The position numbers and the translations under genes are program-made. The notes below the pieces were generated by a model. The model made no database searches and was not told the origin of the DNA. It was given only the letters and a program-made list of their open reading frames with translations. 64,000 nt of DNA from JBCAXA01 sp039183535 (GTDB taxonomy: Bacteria; Pseudomonadota; Gammaproteobacteria; Steroidobacterales; Woeseiaceae). The stretch is taken from NCBI GenBank assembly GCA_039183535.1, contig JBCDBO010000004.1, forward strand, positions 52,563 to 116,562. Direction: 5' to 3'. Shown piece by piece: positions 43,510 through 52,656 of the stretch (positions within the stretch are counted from its first letter, which is position 1; each line of letters begins with the position of its first letter).

Positions 43510-45213
43510 GTGAGCAGAAAAATCCTCCGCATCCTCAAGGGTGTATCGACAAGTTTGCTGTCGATCGCGTTCTGCAGCGCTGTAATGGCCGAGCCGCTGC
43601 CGGGTATGCCAAATGGCAGTGGCAGTTATGACGATCTGGTTTCGCTCTATGACGAGTTTCTAAATTGGCAAGACGAGGCGCGAGCCCGTCGTGCCGTTCC
43701 GAATCGTGACATCGCGGGTGCTGCGGCCGATGTGAATCCGGATTACGGTGCAGCGGCAATCGCAGGGCGCGAAAGCGCAATCGCGGCGTTTCAGGATCGC
43801 CTTGCCGATATGGCGGTTATCGACTTTGCGCCAGAGCAACAGGTTGATTATCTCGCCGTTCGCTCGCGAATTGATCAAGCAGAGTTCATGCTAATGGTTG
43901 CGCGGCCTTGGGCGCGCGATCCCGGCTTCTACGTGGATCGTATGCTGCGCCTCACGTTCACTGAGTTACCGCTCGATGACGATGCAACGCTCGCATTCCG
44001 TGCAGAGTTACGCGCAGTCGTTTTGTTGGCAGCAGCTGCGCGGGAAAACCTCACCGATGTCGCAGCCGACTACGCTGATCTCGCCATTTACAACCTCAGT
44101 AATGCCGACGGCGTTGGCCACGGTTACCCCTACCGAGCAACGCCACCCGCCGGCGTATTGGGTTGGTACGACGATCTATTGGCGCGTGCAGAAAGCGCGC
44201 AGCCGACTCTTCTAGATGACATCGTAAAGACGCGCGCCGCGGTTAGTGCGTTTAACGATTGGCTCGTAGAGCAGCGACCGACGATGACCGGCAAGGCCGG
44301 TGTCGGCAAGGCTCACTTCGATTGGTATCTTCGCCATGTAAAACTGATGCCGTGGGATACCGACGATATCGTTACGCTTGGGCTACGCGAGTTGGATCGC
44401 CTGTGGGCGATCTACGGCTTGGCACAGCACAAGAACAGAAATCTACCCCCGCTGGAATTACCGACAAATGCGGCGGACTACGCTGCGCGGATTGAGCGGG
44501 TCGATACAGTGATTCGCCGGTTTCTCGACGACGAAGCGATCATCACTGTACCGGGGTTTGTTCGTGAGCTCGGTACCAACGTGCCATGGATCGTGCGTCC
44601 CGATGGCCCCAACTTCTGGGAGCAAGTGCAGTTTCGCGATCCAACGCCGGATCACTTGCATGCCGTTATTCCCGGTCATCGCTTTGATGGTGTCATGGAG
44701 CGCGTGAATCGGCATCCGATCCGCGGCCGTCTTACCAGTGGAGCTCGGACCGAGGGCTGGGCAGTGTATTTGGAAGAGGCGATGCTTGAGGCAGGCCTGC
44801 CGATCGAACCGCGAACCCGTGAACTCATCTATATCTTCGGCGTTTTTCGCGCGGCGCGTGTACCGGCCGACGTTTGGCTGCAACTCAATGAGATGACCGC
44901 CGATGAGGCTGTAGAGTGGTGGCTTGAGCGCGTTCCGTACCTTGATGAAAACGTTGCTAGAGTCGATGCGGAGATTTACCTGCGGCGCCCGCCGGGCTAC
45001 GGCCTCGGCTATACGATCGGGATGTTGCAAATGCAAAAGCTATTGGCGGAGCGCAAGCGCCAGCTCGGCGATGACTTCGTTCTGCAAGCCTTCCACGACA
45101 CCTTCATGGCAGCTGGTCGTCTGCCGATCTCACTCATCCATTGGGAAATGACTGGCCAAACCGACGACATTAAGGTGCTCTGGCCGCGTATTCGACTGGC
45201 GGATGTTCATTAA
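43510..45213 (+). CDS. DUF885-family secreted protein with altered metal motif
   Basis: About 567 residues from GTG 43510, which gives a proper signal peptide (LRILKGVSTSLLSIAFCSA, then EPLPG). The reading frame is open further 5', but that part is not protein-like. The DUF885 signature PGH is in HAVIPGH (His384 to His390), and the second conserved block TEGWAVYLEE follows at about 414. DUF885 proteins usually have HExxPGH, where the Glu is the proposed catalytic base; here it is Ala385. The protein may therefore bind metal without peptidase activity. It is convergent with the MshQ-like gene 15 bases away. Confidence 0.8.
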   Translation: MSRKILRILKGVSTSLLSIAFCSAVMAEPLPGMPNGSGSYDDLVSLYDEFLNWQDEARARRAVPNRDIAGAAADVNPDYGAAAIAGRESAIAAFQDRLADMAVIDFAPEQQVDYLAVRSRIDQAEFMLMVARPWARDPGFYVDRMLRLTFTELPLDDDATLAFRAELRAVVLLAAAARENLTDVAADYADLAIYNLSNADGVGHGYPYRATPPAGVLGWYDDLLARAESAQPTLLDDIVKTRAAVSAFNDWLVEQRPTMTGKAGVGKAHFDWYLRHVKLMPWDTDDIVTLGLRELDRLWAIYGLAQHKNRNLPPLELPTNAADYAARIERVDTVIRRFLDDEAIITVPGFVRELGTNVPWIVRPDGPNFWEQVQFRDPTPDHLHAVIPGHRFDGVMERVNRHPIRGRLTSGARTEGWAVYLEEAMLEAGLPIEPRTRELIYIFGVFRAARVPADVWLQLNEMTADEAVEWWLERVPYLDENVARVDAEIYLRRPPGYGLGYTIGMLQMQKLLAERKRQLGDDFVLQAFHDTFMAAGRLPISLIHWEMTGQTDDIKVLWPRIRLADVH

Positions 45214-45228
45214 GCTACTGTTGCGCGC

Positions 45229-46623
45229 TTACTGCACGACACCTAAGACACTGATCGTAAAACTCGGAACGGCGCTGCCGGTACTCGGGTTTAATGCACC
45301 GGTCGGCCGAAAACGGATGTGTGTCACCGCCGGGTCTGACGGCGCTGACGGTGTGTAACTAAAGTCCACGCCGTCGGTCGAGAATTCTACGCTGTCGGTC
45401 GTACTGGCCGGGCCGGCGTAAGAAAACGATACGCCGGACGCTACCGCGCCATCCGTAAATGCGAATGCGCCTGTACCACTGACGACCAGCGCGACTTCTG
45501 GCGGGAACGCATCGGTTAAGACAAGCGTGGTTGGATCGACCCGTTGGCCGGGGTTTTCGACGACGATGTCGTAACGAATGATGCTGCCGGGTACAAAAAA
45601 GTCATCGGCGCTGCTGGCATCGACCGACACTGTCTTCGCGACCGTTAGATTCGTGCCACAGCTCTGCGGTGGTGCGACAGATACGTTGGCCGTAACGTTC
45701 ACGCATTGCGCGCCGCGTATTGCGAAGTTGGTACTGCTAAGATCCTGCCAAGCGCCGCCGGGCGCACGCGCTTGGAAGCCGACTGGGCCATCGCAACAGC
45801 CCTCGTAGCCGAGTGCTTCGTAGCGGTGCCAGCCAGGTACTAGGTTGATGGCGCCTTCGAGCGTTTCACCAGTATTCGCGTAGTTGCCGGCCCACCACAG
45901 GTCGTCGTTCCAGTCTTCCTCGAGTGCCTGTCCACTGACGTACAAATGGCCACCGCGACCGAAGTCGGCGCCGTAACGAAACTCCCACAGGCCGGCCGTC
46001 GAAGCGGTCACGTTCAGCACGGCACTTATACACCAACCAAAGTTCCCGTTGCTGCCGCCGATCGCGCGATTAGTTAGGCCAGTTACGCTGGTGCGTACCG
46101 TATCGTCGACATCAACGGTCGCGGCCGCGAACGCTGCCAGGCCTGTGGCAGCGCTTGTAGGGTCTGCGTTTGAAACACGACTACGTAAGCGGACACCGGC
46201 CAATGGAAACACCGCCAGCGCGTTGTCCGCGGCAGCGAGTGTTTCATCACCGATATAGATATAGATAAGTTCGGACGAGCCACTACTGATGGCAGGCAGC
46301 CGCGTGTAGATCGTTGCCGTTCGTGCAAGTGGATCCCAACCGGCGACGACAAAGTCGACCGGCGTTACATCGTCGGCGCGAAATACACGGACATCGTCAC
46401 CACTGGTCGAGAATGTGTAATCGGCCGGAAAGTCTGCACTGCTAAGGTCGATCCGCGTCTCTTCGGCGTGCGTCCCGGCTGTTGCCGCCACGGTCACCGG
46501 TATCCGGTGTCGCAGGCTGCAGCTTTGCTGCGGCCATTGTGCATGCGCGGTACTGGCTATGAGTAACACGCCAGCAAGCGCGCCGATCCGAAAGCAACGG
46601 CCAAGATACTGCTTTATCCCCAT
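45229..46623 (-). CDS. Secreted MshQ-like protein with DUF11-type domain
   Basis: 464 residues from ATG 46621-46623 with a signal peptide ending STAHA. The first domain (IPVTVAATAGTHAEETRIDL onward) is a DUF2341-type beta-sandwich. A middle segment with GYEGCCDGPVGFQARAPGG carries the CCDG motif seen in MshQ and CCXG proteins. The last 130 residues (NLTVAKTVSVD, SIIRYDIVVENPG) are a DUF11-like domain. It is probably cell-surface or secreted and may act in adhesion. No MSHA pilus genes are nearby and there is no visible C-terminal sorting signal. Confidence 0.68.
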   Translation of the reverse strand: MGIKQYLGRCFRIGALAGVLLIASTAHAQWPQQSCSLRHRIPVTVAATAGTHAEETRIDLSSADFPADYTFSTSGDDVRVFRADDVTPVDFVVAGWDPLARTATIYTRLPAISSGSSELIYIYIGDETLAAADNALAVFPLAGVRLRSRVSNADPTSAATGLAAFAAATVDVDDTVRTSVTGLTNRAIGGSNGNFGWCISAVLNVTASTAGLWEFRYGADFGRGGHLYVSGQALEEDWNDDLWWAGNYANTGETLEGAINLVPGWHRYEALGYEGCCDGPVGFQARAPGGAWQDLSSTNFAIRGAQCVNVTANVSVAPPQSCGTNLTVAKTVSVDASSADDFFVPGSIIRYDIVVENPGQRVDPTTLVLTDAFPPEVALVVSGTGAFAFTDGAVASGVSFSYAGPASTTDSVEFSTDGVDFSYTPSAPSDPAVTHIRFRPTGALNPSTGSAVPSFTISVLGVVQ

Positions 46624-46784
46624 AATGCGGACTATACCGGTTGGGCAATACACGACCGGCAAAAACATCGCGATATTGCGACATACGGCACAGGAGCACT
46701 AGGTTTAGCGTGAGCTAAAGCCGGTCTACGGTTACGACACTCATCGATGTCGCGATTGACATCGCGTTATGCGGTTGCAGTGCG

Positions 46785-49700
46785 TTACCGGGTCTCCGCG
46801 CGCGACAAGTTCTCCGCGTTGTTACGCGAGACCGACTCGTGACGAAACACGATCCGATCTACCTTAAAAAACCGCGATCGACCAGACAGTGTAAACGTGT
46901 AGGTCTCGCCCGCTTTTAAGTCATACACTGGAATACGCTTGTTGGTCTCGCCGCCGAGGTCAAGGCGGTTGCCCGTCGCCCAAACAAACTGTTTGTCGTT
47001 ACCCCCGAAGTATTTGGTGTTACGGGTCAATGCATTCAGCGGCGCATGATCACCGTGATTATTGCCAGCATTCGGCCCGGCTACGTAGTCACCATCGAGT
47101 CGTATGTAGGCGTCGTTGGCGACGTCGGTACGAACCTCGCCATTTATCGTGACCGTTTCTCGGGCAACACGCATATGCAGATAATGCAGACCGCTTTGGT
47201 TAACACGGAACGTGTATCGTAGGGGCGATTGTGCGGGACCGTTCAGCGCCGTATTGCCATCGAATTCGATGTAGCCGCTACCGCTAAATCCAGTCACATC
47301 GGTTTTATCGAGCCACAACCCGCGATCGGCTGTCGCCGTGTTCTCCGCCTCCATCACAACCAAGCCGTCGATCTGCTGGTAGTCAGCGGAGGCAGTGCCA
47401 TTGCGTTGGAAGATAACAGCGGCCCAGTCGGCGTTGGTCTCTGACGGCGGCGCACCGGTGAACTGAATGCCAGGACCCTGCAGTGTAGCGCCCGCCTGGC
47501 GAGCGCCGGTTCGCGGGTTGTACCAGAGAACGTCGTAGTTCGCGTTATTGGGAAGCGTGATATTTGTACCGCCGCCCTCGCGTAAAAACAGGATGTAGGC
47601 ATTGCCCGAGTCGGCCAGCACCCAGTCGCTGTTCGAATCAGTTACAGCATTGTCTGGCGATAGTTGTTGTGGATCGATCTCGAGCTCGGATTGGACGATA
47701 TCGCGCCAGAATCGAACGAAGTGTCCCGATTGCTGCCAGTGCGCATCGAACTCGCGTAAGTCTTCGACGGCCAAGTCGTAGGCGTGACCGGCGCCGGGGT
47801 TCTTGAGATACCACTCAAAACCACCACCGCCCGACATAGCGCTTGCCCACATCCAATAGATTCGCTGCCGCGTCGATACTGGCGTGTTCGGGGTCGGTGC
47901 GTTGTTGCCTGATGCTTCTGTGAATGTGACGACCCACGGTTTTCCGGCGTTGGACGACTGCGAAAGCCAGTCGAGCGTCGTACCATAAACACCGTCACTA
48001 CCCGTTGCACTGGTCGGTATGCCGCCGAACTGCATCGTCGGTCCATCGAAGGTCGGATGACCGAGTAGCGCCGTGTACTTGTCTTTATCGTTCGGAAAAG
48101 TGTGCATGAAGATCGGGTGGGCATAAGGGTCGATCGCACGCAGGAAATCGGCGAACGCGCGCTGCTGGTTTGCCGTATTGGTGTTCTCCTCCCCTAGGTT
48201 CCACTGCAACGCTGGATGGTGTCCGAATCGCGAGACGAGCTCCCGATAGTAGAGCCTGCGTTCCAAGCCAAGATCACCGCCGTTCAGCAATTGGTCGTTC
48301 TCGGTTTCTTGCGTAACGACATGAATCAAGATGCCATTCGCTGTCATATGGGTCAGCACACGTTCCCATTGATCGAGTTTGCTAACGTCAAAGCGTTTTT
48401 CTTGGCCATTGGCGTTGTATTCGGCCCACGGGTGCGCATCGCAGCCATCGCCGCGGACTGTGTTGGCCATAATGTAGATCGCATTGACGCCGGTCGATGC
48501 CATGTAATTGACAAGACCAATCAGATTGCGCCCTTTATCGCCTTGCCAAACGGGATCGTTGCCGTTCCAGTCGCCCGCGTGCGGAGCGAACTGATGCAAG
48601 ATTCCTTTGCAGCTACCAGCATCTGAGAACTTAACGGTATTGTCGAAGTCGGCGAATCCAAAAATATTCTCGGGGCTGTCCATGCCGCCCTCAATGAACA
48701 CTTGGTTGTTCCCGGCGAATCGCAAATAGCGTTCGCCGTCGCGGTGTTCCAACAAACCGCGGGTCCGCATGTCGGTCGCCGCGGGCGGCGATGCAGTCAC
48801 GGTGAAGCTGCCGCTCTCGCCATCGATAACACTCATCGGATCACCAGCATCCGCCGCCATATCGACCGCGATATCATTGCCACTGCGAAAAGAAACGGTG
48901 TAGTTCCACGGGCCGGTCGTCGGCGGAGAAAAGTACGCGCGCCAGGTATCGCCTGCCGTGGCGCCACTATCAGCAGCGTTACCGTCGGCGGCGAAATGGC
49001 CTGGTACCGTCAGTTGCGTAGCGCTTTGCGAGAAAGTTACGTTGAAGCGGTAGTCTGTAAATGTAGCGGTATTGGCTTCGTCAGCGGAAAACCCTGTACA
49101 CGAGATACTAACTCGGTGCCATTGGCGTGTATCGCCAGAGACAGCGCAAGTGCCACTGCCGGTCGGCGGCGGCGTTGTATCAGTAACCGTGAAGGCGATT
49201 TGCGTTTCGCTTTCAAGACCCGCATCGTCCGTTGCAATCGCCGTGAGCGTATAGCTCCCGGAAGCCAGGTTTTGCAATGCCGGGTCGTTAGTTCCGCCTG
49301 GGCTACCCCACTCATACGGTGCAACATTCTCTTGGCGAACTAGCGAGCCATTTAGTAGCAGCCGTACATTACTGACACTGCCATCAGTATCGGTGGCGTT
49401 AGCGATAACATGAACACTCGAACCCGCCGAGAACGATTGGCCGTCCATCGGCTGCGTAAAACTGATTGTTGGCGCTCCGTCCGGCGACCCTTGACCTGCG
49501 GTTACGACGAAACTCCGCGTTACGCTCGACTCGGCGCCATCATCATCGCGCGCTGTTGCCATAAGCGTATAGCTGCCGGGAGCAAGATTACGCAGTAATG
49601 CATCGTCAGCCGTCCCCGGCGTACCCCATTCATAAGGCGCCGTCGTATCTTCGCGAACAAGCGCTCCGTCGAGTGATAGCCGAACGTGCGTAAGCGTTCC

Positions 49701-49916
49701 GTCCGTGTCGCTGGCCGTAACGACGACATGTACCGATGCGCCTTCGCTGACCGAAGTGCTGTCTGCAGGTTGATTAAAGCTTACGCTGGGTGCTTGGTTT
49801 TGCGGCGCGGGTTGCGGTGTATCGTCGTCATCGTTTTCACCGTTGCTACCACCGCAAGCTGCTAGCGAAATCGCAAACGCGCATAGTAACCAGCGCTGCC
49901 TTATTAGAATATTCAT
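46785..49916 (-). CDS. Multi-domain glycoside-hydrolase-like lipoprotein (Ig x2, DUF5060, catalytic barrel, CBM-like)
   Basis: 1043 residues from ATG 49916; a lipobox SLAAC sets Cys21, followed by an acidic linker. Two Ig-like repeats occupy residues 42-139 and 148-245. A DUF5060 domain follows (about 265-345), then a (beta/alpha)8-like region from about 385. NLGEEN (Glu576/577) and TFTEASGN (Glu667) are the likely acid/base and nucleophile. A collagen-bind-2-like sandwich (VLWYNPRTG) and a CBM-like sugar-binding domain (VVMEAENTATADRGLWLDK) finish the protein. The architecture matches DUF4038/DUF5060 glycosidases of marine polysaccharide users. Substrate unknown. A CRP-type site precedes it. 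Confidence 0.85.
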   Translation of the reverse strand: MNILIRQRWLLCAFAISLAACGGSNGENDDDDTPQPAPQNQAPSVSFNQPADSTSVSEGASVHVVVTASDTDGTLTHVRLSLDGALVREDTTAPYEWGTPGTADDALLRNLAPGSYTLMATARDDDGAESSVTRSFVVTAGQGSPDGAPTISFTQPMDGQSFSAGSSVHVIANATDTDGSVSNVRLLLNGSLVRQENVAPYEWGSPGGTNDPALQNLASGSYTLTAIATDDAGLESETQIAFTVTDTTPPPTGSGTCAVSGDTRQWHRVSISCTGFSADEANTATFTDYRFNVTFSQSATQLTVPGHFAADGNAADSGATAGDTWRAYFSPPTTGPWNYTVSFRSGNDIAVDMAADAGDPMSVIDGESGSFTVTASPPAATDMRTRGLLEHRDGERYLRFAGNNQVFIEGGMDSPENIFGFADFDNTVKFSDAGSCKGILHQFAPHAGDWNGNDPVWQGDKGRNLIGLVNYMASTGVNAIYIMANTVRGDGCDAHPWAEYNANGQEKRFDVSKLDQWERVLTHMTANGILIHVVTQETENDQLLNGGDLGLERRLYYRELVSRFGHHPALQWNLGEENTNTANQQRAFADFLRAIDPYAHPIFMHTFPNDKDKYTALLGHPTFDGPTMQFGGIPTSATGSDGVYGTTLDWLSQSSNAGKPWVVTFTEASGNNAPTPNTPVSTRQRIYWMWASAMSGGGGFEWYLKNPGAGHAYDLAVEDLREFDAHWQQSGHFVRFWRDIVQSELEIDPQQLSPDNAVTDSNSDWVLADSGNAYILFLREGGGTNITLPNNANYDVLWYNPRTGARQAGATLQGPGIQFTGAPPSETNADWAAVIFQRNGTASADYQQIDGLVVMEAENTATADRGLWLDKTDVTGFSGSGYIEFDGNTALNGPAQSPLRYTFRVNQSGLHYLHMRVARETVTINGEVRTDVANDAYIRLDGDYVAGPNAGNNHGDHAPLNALTRNTKYFGGNDKQFVWATGNRLDLGGETNKRIPVYDLKAGETYTFTLSGRSRFFKVDRIVFRHESVSRNNAENLSRAETR
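49182..49793 (-). repeat. Two tandem Ig-like domain repeats inside the lipoprotein gene
   Basis: Residues 42-139 and 148-245 repeat with a 106-residue period. Shared landmarks in order are SVSFNQP/TISFTQP, a SVHV strand, ASDTDG/ATDTDG, VRLSLDG/VRLLLNG, APYEWGTPG/APYEWGSPG and LAPGSYTL/LASGSYTL. The copies look recently duplicated and act as a spacer that holds the catalytic part off the membrane. Confidence 0.85.
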
Positions 49917-49983
49917 ACCGCATACCCTACTGTTGCCTAGGGTTCCCCACCTGTCGAGCCTAGTGGCGAATGTGAACCGTGAA

Positions 49984-49999
49984 TGTGACATTCATCACA
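49984..49999. promoter_or_regulatory. CRP-type binding site
   Basis: TGTGACATTCATCACA matches the CRP core TGTGA-N6-TCACA exactly, in an A-T-flanked context. It lies about 70 bases before the lipoprotein start, a normal activator distance. It implies catabolite control of the glycosidase-like gene. Confidence 0.75.
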
Positions 50000-50032
50000 T
50001 CAGCATACGTGCACAAAATTTCTTAAAGAACG

Positions 50033-50050
50033 TGTCGTTGATCAACGACA
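50033..50050. promoter_or_regulatory. 18-base perfect palindrome upstream of the DUF5060 lipoprotein
   Basis: TGTCGTTGATCAACGACA is a perfect, spacer-free palindrome, about 35 bases beyond the CRP-type site. Such an even palindrome is the usual form of an operator for a LacI- or TetR-type regulator. None is adjacent, so the binding protein is unknown. Confidence 0.55.
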
Positions 50051-50234
50051 ATGATTGAGGATACTTATGTACGAAACGCTGTAAGAGTCATGGGTTAAGC
50101 GTCCCGGTCCGCATGACAACGCTAGGCGTCGTCTAGCTAACGCCACGGTCCTCATTGCCGCAACCTATGAGCTGCGAATCGATAGGATTCGTGTGCGCGT
50201 TGGCAGTAATTGCGGTTACCTAAGTAAGCAACGC

Positions 50235-51905
50235 TTAATGAGTAATCAGTACGCCGTTACTGTCGACGTAACGATGCCAGGCTTCGTCAAGGCGAATTGC
50301 TATATCCGGATTGCTGCTGCGTACGTTGTGAGTCTCGAAGGGGTCTAAGTCCACGTGGTACAGCTCCCAATCACCAGTGCCAAATGGCGCTGGTGAGTAG
50401 AGATATTTCCAAGGGCCGAAAAAAACAGCACGTCTTCCGTTTAACTCAAAGGCGTAAGTTGCATCGTAAAAATTGGGCCACAGTTCCAAGTCATTAAGCG
50501 CAGGCAATAATGAGTGACCGTGCGATACGTTACCGCCGTACATCGCGCTACCCGCTTGCCCTTGGCTGGCCATCTCGACGATCGTTGGCGCTAAGTCCAT
50601 AACGGAGACCGGTGCGCGGGTGACAGTCCCCGGCCAGTCGTAATTCGGCATACGAATGATTGCTGGAGTTCGGATTCCTCCTTCCGTCGTGAATGTCTTA
50701 AACAAACGAAATGGCGTGTTGCTGACGCTCGCCCACTCGGCGCCTAAAAATACACTGGATGTGCTCGAGCCGATATTTTCGAGATTATTGCTGAGGCCCA
50801 TTTCGTGCATCCAGCTCTGCCATCTCTCGCTGTTAGAACGATCGATACCGCTCGCTCCATTGTCAGAGAGGAACACAACAACCGTATTGCGGAGCACATC
50901 TTTCGATTCGGCAAATGACAGAATCCGCCCAATCTGTTTGTCCATGGCATCAATCATTGCGGCGTAGACTTCCATTTTACGTCGCTCAGACTGTTTTCCA
51001 GCGTCGCTCAAGGCATCCCAATCCTCTTGCAGCGCCTTCAGTCGGACCTCTTCAAGCGGCTTATCGAAAACACCACGAGTATGCAGATTCGCTAGCCGCC
51101 GCCTTGCTGTTACGGCGTAGCCAGCATCATAGCGACCCCGGTACTTGTCGATAAATGAGCGCGGCGCTTGCAGTGGTGCGTGCGGAGCTGTGAAAGAGAG
51201 AACCGAAAAAAATGACCGCTGCTCGGCGATTGCTTCACTGATAAAGCCGATAAGTTCTGTCGTGAACAGTTCGGATGAGTAAAATTGTTCTGGAGGATCT
51301 GTAATCTTGCCATCACGGCGGTAATTGGCTTGATAAGCTGGTCGAAAGTCGTTCCGGTTAAAGTGATTCCCACCGGCATCTTCAAGTACAAACGAGCGAC
51401 GAAATCCACGCGCCGCCGGACTGAGATTCTCACCTTTCCCGAGATGCCATTTGCCGGCAATCGACGTGTGGTAGCCCATTCTGAGCAATTCAGAGCTGAT
51501 CGTTGCGACCCGCTCGTTCAGATGCCCTTCATAACCCGGCTGCCCGCGCTGATCAGCGCGCATGTACAGCGGCATATTGCCGTACCCAACGACATGGTGA
51601 TCGACTCCCGTTAGGAGCATGGCCCGCGTTGTGGAGCACATCGGTGACGCGTAGAACCGCGCGAATCGCAATCCTTCCCGGGCTAAACGATCGAGATTCG
51701 GTGTGTCGATTTCACCACCGAATACACCAATGTCTGAATACCCTAGGTCATCTGCAACGATAATTAGAAAATTCGGTCGTGGTGAGGTGTTCGTCCGGCT
51801 TTTCGTATCTGCATTATTCGCCGGATCATCGCTGGACTGACACGCGGCAAGCAGCAACCCGAGGCCAACAACCATGCTCCACCGTCGTACCGTCTTTCTA
51901 TGCAT
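50235..51905 (-). CDS. AtsA-type sulfatase (S1 family), lipoprotein, atypical FGly motif
   Basis: 556 residues. The signal peptide has a lipobox LLLAAC (Cys21). NFLIIVADDLGYSDIG supplies the metal aspartates, followed by MCSTTRAMLLTG with Cys90 as the formylglycine candidate, GVDHHVVGYGNM, GKWHLGKGE and VFLSDNGAS. These are close to arylsulfatase AtsA of Pseudomonas (S1_4 type). Formylglycine enzymes normally need CxPxR; here it is C-S-T-T-R, with Thr for Pro. It may be modified less well or differently. It is the third gene of the operon AraC-TauE-sulfatase and probably removes sulfate from a small substrate in the periplasm. Confidence 0.88.
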   Translation of the reverse strand: MHRKTVRRWSMVVGLGLLLAACQSSDDPANNADTKSRTNTSPRPNFLIIVADDLGYSDIGVFGGEIDTPNLDRLAREGLRFARFYASPMCSTTRAMLLTGVDHHVVGYGNMPLYMRADQRGQPGYEGHLNERVATISSELLRMGYHTSIAGKWHLGKGENLSPAARGFRRSFVLEDAGGNHFNRNDFRPAYQANYRRDGKITDPPEQFYSSELFTTELIGFISEAIAEQRSFFSVLSFTAPHAPLQAPRSFIDKYRGRYDAGYAVTARRRLANLHTRGVFDKPLEEVRLKALQEDWDALSDAGKQSERRKMEVYAAMIDAMDKQIGRILSFAESKDVLRNTVVVFLSDNGASGIDRSNSERWQSWMHEMGLSNNLENIGSSTSSVFLGAEWASVSNTPFRLFKTFTTEGGIRTPAIIRMPNYDWPGTVTRAPVSVMDLAPTIVEMASQGQAGSAMYGGNVSHGHSLLPALNDLELWPNFYDATYAFELNGRRAVFFGPWKYLYSPAPFGTGDWELYHVDLDPFETHNVRSSNPDIAIRLDEAWHRYVDSNGVLITH

Positions 51906-51930
51906 GGCGTTTTCTGGGCGAGTTATTCTT

Positions 51931-52656
51931 TCACGATTGTGACTGAAAAATTAGATGGACCGCAAATGCGGTAACGATCAATTTGAAAATCACATTGAAG
52001 CGGCGACCCGTAAGCGCTCGTCCCATTCGACGCCCAAGCAAAGTACCTGGAATGGCGCCCAAAGCAATTGCTAGTACCCAAACAAGATAAGGAGAAAAAT
52101 CAAAGCCGAATACGGAGTAACCAATGACTTTCATCATGTTCATGCCGGCGAAGCAGGTAGCAAGGATCGCGATTACGTTTTCCCGCTCGCGCGTTAACTT
52201 CGCAACAGCTGCTTGTAGCAGCCCACCAAATGCGAATATTGCCGAAGCGAACGCGTGTGCAATACCGACAGCTACAAAAGGATAGGAGCCTTTTACATCA
52301 AGGTCTGGTGTTGGTAACCAAAGCGTCGACAACATAAGGACGCCGATTACGATGCCCAGAACATCCTCTGGGACACTAAAAAAGACCCTTGAACCGACGG
52401 CGACACCAAGTGCTGCTCCCGCTAGAAACGGTAATGCGATTCGCCAATCCGTGTTTTTTCTGAAGGTCCATGCCCGAACCGAATCGATTGCCAATGTCGA
52501 TGCCGCCATGAGTGGGACGACTGTTTGTAGTGGCAACCAGAACGACAGTAACAAGACAATGATAATTCCAGCGCCAATGCCAAAGATCGCTGCGAAAGTC
52601 GCTGCTGCGAAACTTCCGAATGCAACTACGAAGAGCTCGGTCGCGCAGTCTGTCAA
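51931..52656 (-). CDS. TauE/SafE-family membrane permease
   Basis: 241 residues, about eight hydrophobic helices in two homologous halves. FAAATFAAIFGIGAGIIIVLLL near the N-terminus and FASAIFAFGGLLQAAVAKL in the second half are the repeated TauE motif. The start is a TTG that overlaps the AraC stop (TTGA), so it depends on translation of the regulator gene. The family exports sulfite, sulfoacetate and related anions. Placement beside a sulfatase suggests removal of a sulfur product or transport of its substrate; sulfatases release sulfate, so sulfite is not assured. Confidence 0.85.
   Translation of the reverse strand: MTDCATELFVVAFGSFAAATFAAIFGIGAGIIIVLLLSFWLPLQTVVPLMAASTLAIDSVRAWTFRKNTDWRIALPFLAGAALGVAVGSRVFFSVPEDVLGIVIGVLMLSTLWLPTPDLDVKGSYPFVAVGIAHAFASAIFAFGGLLQAAVAKLTRERENVIAILATCFAGMNMMKVIGYSVFGFDFSPYLVWVLAIALGAIPGTLLGRRMGRALTGRRFNVIFKLIVTAFAVHLIFQSQS

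Larger units (their letters stand above)
49917..50234. other. Long upstream region of the DUF5060 lipoprotein gene
   Basis: About 320 bases between the sulfatase stop and the lipoprotein start. It contains a CRP-type site and an 18-base palindrome, listed separately. No coding frame is convincing. Confidence 0.6.
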
